Assembly: GCA_001819095.1 (NCBI GenBank)
Contig: MHLS01000061.1
Coordinates: forward strand, 2,898-12,227
Direction of reading: 5' to 3'
Origin: Candidatus Lloydbacteria bacterium RIFCSPLOWO2_02_FULL_54_12
GTDB taxonomy: Bacteria > Patescibacteriota > Minisyncoccia > Phycocordibacterales > UBA6899
DNA length: 9,330 nucleotides
A model generated the notes under the pieces. It ran no database searches. It was not told the origin of the DNA and saw only the letters and a program-made list of their open reading frames with translations. Shown here piece by piece: positions 1-5,987 of the stretch. Within the stretch, counting starts at the first letter, position 1; every line of letters begins with the position of its first letter. Position numbers and translations under genes: made by a program.

Positions 1-1
1 C

Positions 2-268
2 GCAAGGAACAAGGACGAGGCCCTCCTTTACGCTTTGAGTTCGCCCGGCGCGGAGAACATCTTCGTCATCGGCGGCGCAAATGTCTATGCGCAATTCTTG
101 GGCGACGCCGCAACGCTCCTTTTCACCGTCGTGGAAGGCGAGTTCAAAGGCGACACCCACTTCCCCGCCTTTGAGAAAGGCGACTGGGAGTTGACGTACA
201 ACCGGCGTTACGAGGCCGACGAAAAGAACGCTTTCCCGTACGAGTTCCAACTCTTCGACCGACGGTAA
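2..268 (+). CDS. folA: Dihydrofolate reductase, C-terminal part (5' end outside window)
   Basis: The reading frame is open from the first bases of the window to a TAA at 266-268, giving the last 88 residues of a protein that starts upstream. The visible part holds the FVIGGANVYAQFL segment, the glycine-pair NADPH-binding motif and following helix of dihydrofolate reductases, and later a GDTHFP motif typical of the family's C-terminal strands. The family reduces dihydrofolate to tetrahydrofolate with NADPH in the cytoplasm, supplying one-carbon metabolism and thymidylate synthesis. A TTG at 35 lies inside the conserved fold and is not the start. The gene runs toward the minus-strand array and ends 40 bases before the kinase stop. 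A bifunctional or RibD-like reductase cannot be excluded without the N-terminal half, but these motifs fit FolA best. Confidence 0.88.
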   Translation, partial: ARNKDEALLYALSSPGAENIFVIGGANVYAQFLGDAATLLFTVVEGEFKGDTHFPAFEKGDWELTYNRRYEADEKNAFPYEFQLFDRR

Positions 269-282
269 GTTCGCACCAACAA

Positions 283-306
283 AACCGCCTCTGTTCAGGG
301 GCGGTT
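283..306. terminator. Hairpin shared by convergent genes, likely bidirectional terminator
   Basis: A 10-bp stem (283-292 paired with 297-306, one G-T wobble) closes a GTTC tetraloop. It fills the 40-base gap between the folA stop and the kinase stop. On the plus strand it is followed by GTTTATTTCTT; on the minus strand by TTGTTGG after the stem's own terminal T residues. Both tails are T-rich but not pure T runs. Position between two convergent stops and a G+C-rich stem support intrinsic termination in both directions. Confidence 0.7.
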
Positions 307-308
307 GT

Positions 309-1166
309 TTATTTCTTGCGAGAAAGCGATTGCTTCACGAAATGGAGTGCCCCGTGGAGGCCCCCGATCTCGCCCAAAGCCGAATGCTCGATCAGGGGAA
401 GCTCGGGGTAGATGTGGAGAATACCCTTCAGATGAGCGCGCACGCGGTCGACGGGGATCCCGATCTGGTTCATCATCGAGCCGCCGATGACGACGATATC
501 CGGCGACCAATGCACGATCGTGTTATTCAAGCCGTATGCGAGCAAACGCGCCATTTCGTCCCAGAACGCAAGGTCGGTAATCTCTTTGGGCTTTTTGCCG
601 TAACGCGCGGAGACCGCCGTTCCGGAGATATATCCTTCAAGGTCGATACCGCGGCCCGCGACCGTCGTTTCGTGGAGCGCCCCTCCCGCGTCGATGATCT
701 GGTGTCCCGGCTCGAAACCCATCGCGGAAACATCGATCTTACCGTCGACGATGCGCGTACCGCCGACACCGGTTGAAACGGTCATATAGACGACGATTGC
801 GTGGCCTTTTCCCGCTCCGGCGACCGCTTCACCAAGGCCGACGATAGCGGTGTCGTTCTCAACGAATGCGGGAGCGCCAAAAAGTTCTTCGAGCGCTTTC
901 TTTATCGGCTTCCCGTTCCAACCCTGCAGATGCGGCCCGTTCACAAAGACCGCTCGGTCGCGCGAGAGCGTCCCTGCGATCCCGCCCCCCACCGCACTCA
1001 CCTCCTCACCCTCCGTAAGGGAAAGTGCGGCCTCCTTGAGCGTCTTCATGCCGTCGTCAAAATCTTTGGGCGTCGGAATTATCTTCGGCTCTCCGAACGT
1101 CATACCGTTGCGCGAAGAGGCTACGCGCATGTTGGTTCCTCCGATGTCAAAAAGTATGAATGCCAT
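309..1166 (-). CDS. ROK-family sugar kinase, probable glucokinase
   Basis: This 285-residue protein carries the ROK kinase pattern: DIGGTN at residues 7-12 (ATP phosphate-binding loop), END at 103-105 with D105 the expected catalytic base, STGVGG at 131-136 (second phosphate motif), EPGH at 152-155, a residual LEGYISG at 176-182, and an IGGS strand near 227-230. ROK kinases phosphorylate glucose or related hexoses with ATP; some are N-acetylmannosamine or fructose kinases. The neighbouring isomerase and glucoamylase favour glucose. Unusually, the CxCGxxGC zinc motif that normally follows EPGH is absent and the whole protein has no cysteine. The ATG lies 4 bases after the isomerase stop with no clear ribosome site, so translation is probably coupled. 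The gene ends at the shared terminator. Family assignment is firm; substrate is inferred. Confidence 0.87.
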   Translation of the reverse strand: MAFILFDIGGTNMRVASSRNGMTFGEPKIIPTPKDFDDGMKTLKEAALSLTEGEEVSAVGGGIAGTLSRDRAVFVNGPHLQGWNGKPIKKALEELFGAPAFVENDTAIVGLGEAVAGAGKGHAIVVYMTVSTGVGGTRIVDGKIDVSAMGFEPGHQIIDAGGALHETTVAGRGIDLEGYISGTAVSARYGKKPKEITDLAFWDEMARLLAYGLNNTIVHWSPDIVVIGGSMMNQIGIPVDRVRAHLKGILHIYPELPLIEHSALGEIGGLHGALHFVKQSLSRKK

Positions 1167-1170
1167 ATCG

Positions 1171-2472
1171 CTATTGTAAAAGTTTCTTTGTCACCGACTT
1201 ATAATCTTCGACATTCGGCTGGTCGAATGCGTTCACCTTCATGAGTTTCGCCAGATACATCACCGTCGCCATGCGCCACTCCATGTATTGACCGAGCGCA
1301 TGACTCGAGACCGTCGACAGCAGGACTTCACCGTGCGGGAGCGCATGCGCCTTGTATGCCGCGGAAACTCCCCGATAGATGGCGTCCATGACCGCACTCG
1401 TCTCTTTGCCGGCAAGTCCGGGAACGATATCGGAGAGCGGGCCTTCTTCCGGTATACGATCGCCCTTCGTTTCGCTCGCGCGAATGAGCAACGTGAACTT
1501 GTCGCGAGGACCGCCGAAATAGAGCTGTGCCATAGAATGGAGGTCCGTCGAGCCGATCGAGACAAGGGGTGTAATGCCGGCATGCACCGTCTTTCCCGTA
1601 ACATCTTTCTCTTTGCCGAGCGATTCCGCGATGAGTTGGCGCTCCCACTTGCCGAGCGATTCCAGTTCGGGATGAAAATAAAAAAGGTTCACCATGGAAC
1701 AGCCAGACCGCATCGCCGCAAAGAGCTCTTCGGCAGGTCTCCTCGCGGGATTCGTTTCGTCAGGTGAAGTGATCGCCCTGCACATCTCGGCGGCGCCACG
1801 ACAGAATTCGCGCACGTCGATGCCCGCCGCAAGGAGCGGAAAGAGGCCGACGGCGGAGAAGACCGAGAAGCGTCCGCCCACGGGTAGAGGAATCGCGAGA
1901 AGGCCCCAGCCGTGCTTTTCACCCGCCTTCCAGAGCAGAGAGTCGCGATCCGTTGTCGCAACTATGCGCGAGGCGATGTCGGGGAGACGTTTTGCAAGAG
2001 ACCGGTAGAGCAGAGCGAAATTGGCGACGCTTTCGGCGGTCGTTCCCGACTTGCTCACGATATTGATGAGCACCTGCTCGGAATGCTCGACGCGCGCTTC
2101 AAACAGTTCGTCGAGGGCACGGAATGTATCGTGAGAAAGTGTGTCCAAAAAAACAAGCTTCGGCTTTTGCGGACGGGCGGGATCGTACGTCCCTCGAAGT
2201 GCATCGTAAACAGCCTTGGCGCCCAAATTCGAGCCGCCGATGCCGATCACGACAATATATCGCAACTGCGCACTCACGTACTTCTCTCCCTGCGATTCCG
2301 CTTCCGCCAGTATCTTTTCGTCAAGCGGAAGAAAGAGGGAGGATTCGTGGACGGAATACTTTCCCGCCGCACCCTCCTTCATCGCCGCGATCTCGCCTAT
2401 ATAGGCGTCAAGCGCCGGAGAAGACGGTGTCACTAAGTCATGATGGGGTGTGTAGGTAAATCCTTCTTTCAT
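1171..2472 (-). CDS. pgi: Glucose-6-phosphate isomerase
   Basis: This 433-residue protein interconverts glucose 6-phosphate and fructose 6-phosphate in the cytoplasm. Visible signatures are GIGGSNLG at 77-84 and SKSGTT at 140-145 (the sugar-phosphate-binding SIS-fold loops), GGRFSVFSAVGL at 199-210, a probable catalytic glutamate E283 in ESLGKE, a histidine H312 in STDLHS, and FDQPNVEDYK at 416-425 with the conserved C-terminal lysine K425. The length fits the shorter bacterial/archaeal form of about 430-450 residues rather than the 550-residue E. coli type. The ATG follows the glucoamylase stop by 4 bases, with AAGAGG lying directly against it, and the kinase follows 4 bases downstream, so the three genes are almost certainly one operon. 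It would channel glucose released from the polysaccharide into glycolysis, or supply glucose 6-phosphate for synthesis. Confidence 0.95.
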   Translation of the reverse strand: MKEGFTYTPHHDLVTPSSPALDAYIGEIAAMKEGAAGKYSVHESSLFLPLDEKILAEAESQGEKYVSAQLRYIVVIGIGGSNLGAKAVYDALRGTYDPARPQKPKLVFLDTLSHDTFRALDELFEARVEHSEQVLINIVSKSGTTAESVANFALLYRSLAKRLPDIASRIVATTDRDSLLWKAGEKHGWGLLAIPLPVGGRFSVFSAVGLFPLLAAGIDVREFCRGAAEMCRAITSPDETNPARRPAEELFAAMRSGCSMVNLFYFHPELESLGKWERQLIAESLGKEKDVTGKTVHAGITPLVSIGSTDLHSMAQLYFGGPRDKFTLLIRASETKGDRIPEEGPLSDIVPGLAGKETSAVMDAIYRGVSAAYKAHALPHGEVLLSTVSSHALGQYMEWRMATVMYLAKLMKVNAFDQPNVEDYKSVTKKLLQ

Positions 2473-2476
2473 CCTC

Positions 2477-4441
2477 TTACTTCGTTATCCCGAGTTCCCT
2501 TAATTTTCTCATATAGAGCGCGACCGTGCGAATGTATTCCGCATGGCTCCACGTCAAGGGCGCCGCACCTACCTCTTCTCCCGTGTGAGGATTCAGCTGT
2601 TCGGAAAGAACGCCGGAGCGCAGTGCATTGCGCTCGACCCAGTTCAAGTCCGCGCGCACCTGTTCAAGCGCCTGATCGTTCGCGGCTCTTGCGATAGCGT
2701 ATTGCGTGTGCCAGAGGGTCGTGATGAACCAAGGGTTGCCCGGCGTACCGGGGGCACTCCGGTAGTAGTCGTCGCCGGCATAGCGCGCGATACCTCCGAC
2801 GGGTGTCTTAATGGAAAGTGTCTCCTTGGCGAGCGCCATCGCGCGAACGACCCGCTCGTCGTCGGCCGGCAAGACGGCGAACTGAAAGATGCCGAATGCG
2901 CTCGAAGCGTCGATCGTGCGATCGTAGACCGTGAGTCCCTTCGGCTCCGCAGAAAGCGAACGATAGAAACTCCCGTTCTCGGGATTGTACAGATGTTTCA
3001 CGATGGCGCCCTTCATCTCCTCGGCGATGCGGTCGAAATTATTCTCGCTCTTATCCTTTCCGAGTATGTCGGAGAACTGGGCGGCCGCTTTGAGTCCTCC
3101 GTAGACCGTCGCGGCGGTGTAGGTATGTACGCCGAATTTCTCTTCCCAAAGATCGTACGAGGGTTTCGGAAGTCCCGTATACGGGTCGCGATGCGCGGCA
3201 AGAAATCTTCCGGCGGGCTCGATGAACGATCCGTACATCGACTCGATGAAGTCGATATCCTTGGTCGACTTCCAGTGTTCCCAAAGCGCCCAAAGTATGA
3301 GCGCCGTCTCGTCTTCCTGAATGGGAAGTTCCGGATGTCCGCCGACAAGCCATCCGTGCCACGAAGAACCGAGCGAGCCGTCGGCACGATATTTGTGCAT
3401 GAGATATCCCTCCGGCGAAAGCGCCGCTTTGATGAACTCGAAGAATTTTCTCGTACTATGCCGGTCGCCGAGCCAGTCGAGCGCCACGGAAACATATGCC
3501 CCGTCGCGCGGCCAAACATAAGCATAAGTATCGCGCCCGCCCTGAAGCATGTCGGAGTCTCCCGAAGCGATGATGCCGCCATGCTGGTCGACATGCGAGC
3601 GGAGAAAGAACTGTGACTTCTTGAAGAGCTCGATGACGTTCTCGCCCAGACCGTAAAAATTCCATTCGTTCCGCTCGATCCATGCATGCCAATAATCCCG
3701 CGTTGAATCGAGGAGGCTCTCGGGGGTGTGGTGGATCACGTAGCGATTGAGTTCTTTCACTTCGTCGACCGAACTTCCCGCCACAAGCCAATAGTTGAAG
3801 TAGTGCGACTCCTCCTTCGGGATATGGAGGGAGACTGCTATGGTCGAGTCGACGCGGCCGTGTTCGATGGGATTCTTCGACAGCGTGCCGTCCTCCGCAT
3901 CCTTGTACGTCCCCTCCTTCCCTTCCAGTTGGAAGAGCCCGACGGAATACTCGTCGAAGCCCCGCTCGCCGGAGGTCGCATTGACGAGAAATGCTCGCTT
4001 GCCTTCGTAGTGGATGACCGTATTCGTCGCCGGATCGTAAAAGGCGGTGTCCCCTTTTTCCGAGTGGTATATCTCGAACTGTTGGTTGAAAAAGACGCGG
4101 ACTTCTCTTTCGCGGTCAAGGCGGTTGTGCACCTTCACCTTGCGCAAAAAGATGTCCTTCTCATTGTGGAGCGCGTCCGTGAACTGGAGTTCTACGCCAA
4201 GGCGGCGTGAGAATGCCGTCGAAAGACCCGTGTAGGCAAGGTCGGAACGGATGTCAATCGTCCACGACCCGTCATCGAGCCAGGAAAACTGCCCCTCGGA
4301 AAAGACGCCGATCCGATGTGCATAGGCACCGCCGATATGATTCTCAAGGCCGACATACGGATAATAAAAATCGCGGATGCGGGCAAAGCGGTCAAGCAAG
4401 ACAAGCGAGGAGCCGTTTCCGAATGCAAGCGAGCGGGGCAT
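2477..4441 (-). CDS. Intracellular GH15 glucoamylase-like glycoside hydrolase
   Basis: Taking the ATG at 4441 gives 654 residues. Residues 1 to about 255 look like the N-terminal beta-sandwich domain of prokaryotic glucoamylases (FGNGSSLVLLD, IRDFYYPYVGLENH). About 265-654 is the alpha-helical barrel, with YAYVWPRDGAY at 306-316, QEDETALILW at 375-384, SYDLWEEKFGVHTYTAATVY at 428-447 (probable catalytic acid in the DLWEE stretch) and LSEQLNP at 612-618 (probable base E614), then PLTWSHAEY. The family removes glucose from non-reducing ends of alpha-glucans; some members are trehalases or dextranases. No signal peptide is seen, so it should act in the cytoplasm. The frame stays open upstream to 4651, but that extension overlaps the GH57 gene, crosses a hairpin and lacks family similarity, so it is not used. 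An extended -10 element sits exactly 6 bases before this ATG. First gene of a tight operon with pgi and the kinase. Confidence 0.92.
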   Translation of the reverse strand: MPRSLAFGNGSSLVLLDRFARIRDFYYPYVGLENHIGGAYAHRIGVFSEGQFSWLDDGSWTIDIRSDLAYTGLSTAFSRRLGVELQFTDALHNEKDIFLRKVKVHNRLDREREVRVFFNQQFEIYHSEKGDTAFYDPATNTVIHYEGKRAFLVNATSGERGFDEYSVGLFQLEGKEGTYKDAEDGTLSKNPIEHGRVDSTIAVSLHIPKEESHYFNYWLVAGSSVDEVKELNRYVIHHTPESLLDSTRDYWHAWIERNEWNFYGLGENVIELFKKSQFFLRSHVDQHGGIIASGDSDMLQGGRDTYAYVWPRDGAYVSVALDWLGDRHSTRKFFEFIKAALSPEGYLMHKYRADGSLGSSWHGWLVGGHPELPIQEDETALILWALWEHWKSTKDIDFIESMYGSFIEPAGRFLAAHRDPYTGLPKPSYDLWEEKFGVHTYTAATVYGGLKAAAQFSDILGKDKSENNFDRIAEEMKGAIVKHLYNPENGSFYRSLSAEPKGLTVYDRTIDASSAFGIFQFAVLPADDERVVRAMALAKETLSIKTPVGGIARYAGDDYYRSAPGTPGNPWFITTLWHTQYAIARAANDQALEQVRADLNWVERNALRSGVLSEQLNPHTGEEVGAAPLTWSHAEYIRTVALYMRKLRELGITK

Positions 4442-4447
4442 GAAGAT

Positions 4448-4456
4448 AGTGTACCA
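4448..4456 (-). promoter_or_regulatory. Extended -10 element of the glucoamylase-pgi-kinase operon
   Basis: On the minus strand the bases read TGG then TACACT (4453 down to 4448), an extended -10 pattern matching TATAAT at 4 of 6 positions. Six bases (ATCTTC) separate the hexamer from the ATG at 4441, so the predicted first transcribed base is the A of the start codon, implying a leaderless mRNA. No good -35 hexamer lies 16-18 bp upstream. No Shine-Dalgarno sequence precedes the ATG, which fits a leaderless reading. Confidence 0.45.
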
Positions 4457-4524
4457 AAATAAGGGCGCGGGCGGCAGGTTTGAGGATGTAAAGATCTTTG
4501 GCTCTTCAAAGCACAGACCTGAGG

Positions 4525-4576
4525 AAATACAAGGTCCGACCTTAAGAATCAGTCCCCAAGGTCGGACCTTGTATTT
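4525..4576. repeat. 19-bp perfect inverted repeat built from two AAGGTCSGACCTT dyads
   Basis: AAATACAAGGTCCGACCTT (4525-4543) is followed, after a 14-base spacer (4544-4557), by its exact reverse complement (4558-4576). Each arm also contains a self-complementary 13-mer, AAGGTC-C-GACCTT at 4531-4543 and AAGGTC-G-GACCTT at 4558-4570, with centres 27 bp apart. A degenerate third copy (GACCCTGTATTT, 4585-4596) follows, overlapping the GH57 stop. The structure sits between the GH57 stop and the glucoamylase start, about 90-130 bp upstream of the predicted start point. As a hairpin it has a TTTTT tail on the plus strand only, so it is a poor match to a terminator for the minus-strand genes, although it could stabilise the 3' end of the GH57 transcript. 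It may alternatively be a pair of operator sites or a dispersed palindromic repeat. Confidence 0.85.
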
Positions 4577-4595
4577 TTGTGTTCGACCCTGTATT

Positions 4596-5936
4596 TCACT
4601 TCTTCTTTTTTGCGGCAACTTGTTTTTTGGGTACTTTCTTCTTCTTGGCAAACGTCACTTTTTTGACCGTCTTCTTTGGAGGAACATTCACACCTGCCCG
4701 CCGCGCTTCACTTAGCGCAGGCAGGCCGCCCTTCTTCTTTTTTGTCCCCGCGATACGCAAGCGCAGGTCCTGAAGCACGTTGTTGTAGGCAATGAACGCT
4801 TCGTACGGCGTATCGTAAGGATTGAAGTACTTATGCACGTCACCGTCTGCGAACCACTTTGTACACATATAGTAGAAATGATCGGACGTCTGGAGTTTTC
4901 GCCAGTCCTCGATCAACCTTGCATCCTTTGTCGCGAGCACCTCTCCCTCAAGCGCATAGAGGTTCGTTATCGCCTCCTTCTGCATCGAGTTGGAGAGCCA
5001 TGCCGAGAGGTCGCGCTCGACGTCCGCCCACGAAACAAAGTTGTGCGCATCGAATTCGCCGACGACAGGATAGCGTTTCGCCGCCTCGGAGGGTGTGACG
5101 AAATCATTGTCAGGATGTTTGAGAAGTTCCCGCGGAAGCGCGCGCATGAAATCGAAGATGCCGGTGTCCTCCCACTGATGCTCGCCGAAAGTCTCGTAGT
5201 CCATGAAGAGGTTCACCAGATTGCCGTTCCCGTTCACCGCGTCCACCCAGCGGGCGAATTTCTCCGACGTGAGCGGCCATTCGGCCCAGTCGCGCGAAGA
5301 GAATCGGAAAGCGATATCATCGGAGAGACGATAATTCTTGAGGAGCGTCTTTATCTTCGTCACGTTCGGCGCGCGATACACGAAATTCGGGCTTCTCCAG
5401 CCGAGGATGTGATCGGCGCCTTCGGCCAAGATCGCTTTGTAGCCCATATCTTCAACGAATTTCGCGAGCTCGTTGTTGTAGACCAGTTCCGTATGGCGGA
5501 ACACTTTCGGAACGACGCCGAACAGCTCCTTGACCTTTTTCCGATGGAGTTCCACTTGGCGAACGAATTCGTCTTTTGAGTAGAGGAATGCAAGCGAGTG
5601 ATAATATGTTTCGTCGAGGATCTCCACACGCCCCGTTTTGACCAGTTTCTGGAAGGACTTCAGCGTCTCCGGCGAAAACTCGTCGAGTTGGTCGAGAAAA
5701 ACACCGGAAAATGAAAAGGCAATCTTGAATTCCGGATGTTTTTCCAAAAGTTCGAGCAGGAGCTTGTTCGTCGGCAGGTAGCACTTCTTTGCCACCTTGT
5801 GTAGGATCTTCTCGTTGTTCAGGTCTCTTTCAGAGCGGTCATTGAAATATTCGTGATCGTGGCCCACGTCGAAGATGCGGTACTTTTTGATGCGATACGG
5901 TTGGTGCACTTGGAAATAGAAGCAGATGGAGGCCAT
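4596..5936 (-). CDS. GH57 alpha-amylase-type glycoside hydrolase with lysine-rich tail
   Basis: This 446-residue protein shows the conserved GH57 regions in order: HQP at 11-13; FSGVFLDQLDEF near 76-87; FRHTELVYNN at 146-155 with nucleophile E150; FMDYETFGEH at 244-253 with acid/base D246; and the late YMCTKWFADGDVH block at 356-368. The family cleaves, or in some members transfers, alpha-1,4-glucan chains; the MDYETFGEH form and the length fit alpha-amylases better than the longer GH57 branching enzymes. No signal peptide is seen. Residues 398-446 form a tail with 18 lysines in 49 residues, interrupted at about 403-420 by a peptide encoded by a palindromic element (4693-4725). The tail lies outside the catalytic domain. 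The gene starts 51 bases after the glycosyltransferase, without a clear ribosome site. Between them, AT-rich sequence with a TAAAAT hexamer at 5984-5989 might be a weak promoter. Confidence 0.92.
   Translation of the reverse strand: MASICFYFQVHQPYRIKKYRIFDVGHDHEYFNDRSERDLNNEKILHKVAKKCYLPTNKLLLELLEKHPEFKIAFSFSGVFLDQLDEFSPETLKSFQKLVKTGRVEILDETYYHSLAFLYSKDEFVRQVELHRKKVKELFGVVPKVFRHTELVYNNELAKFVEDMGYKAILAEGADHILGWRSPNFVYRAPNVTKIKTLLKNYRLSDDIAFRFSSRDWAEWPLTSEKFARWVDAVNGNGNLVNLFMDYETFGEHQWEDTGIFDFMRALPRELLKHPDNDFVTPSEAAKRYPVVGEFDAHNFVSWADVERDLSAWLSNSMQKEAITNLYALEGEVLATKDARLIEDWRKLQTSDHFYYMCTKWFADGDVHKYFNPYDTPYEAFIAYNNVLQDLRLRIAGTKKKKGGLPALSEARRAGVNVPPKKTVKKVTFAKKKKVPKKQVAAKKKK
4693..4725. repeat. 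Palindromic element inside the GH57 coding region
   Basis: CCTGCC (4693-4698) pairs with GGCAGG (4720-4725), and the inner GCGC (4703-4706) pairs with GCGC (4715-4718), around an 8-base loop. It is G+C-rich within an otherwise AAG-codon-dominated stretch. In the gene's frame it encodes most of GLPALSEARRAG, which splits the lysine-rich tail. A palindrome that stays in frame and inserts a foreign-looking peptide resembles the protein-coding palindromic repeats known from Rickettsia. Whether copies occur elsewhere in this genome cannot be seen here. Confidence 0.6.
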
Positions 5937-5987
5937 GGAGTTTCAAATGAGATTTAAGAGATAAGCTTTAAGAAAAGAGCTGGTATT

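Noticed and set aside
2543..3616. Long plus-strand open frame (357 codons) opposite the glucoamylase gene
   Set aside because: It is a mirror of the GH15 coding frame, whose conserved motifs fill this whole region; the translated product is Arg-rich and has no recognisable domain.
4442..4651. 70-residue N-terminal extension of the glucoamylase frame
   Set aside because: It overlaps the GH57 3' end, runs through the inverted repeat and has no family similarity, while the ATG at 4441 opens directly onto the conserved GH15 N-terminus.
4833..5579. Plus-strand open frame of 248 codons opposite the GH57 gene
   Set aside because: GH57 motifs on the minus strand cover the entire span, and the plus-strand product shows no family features.
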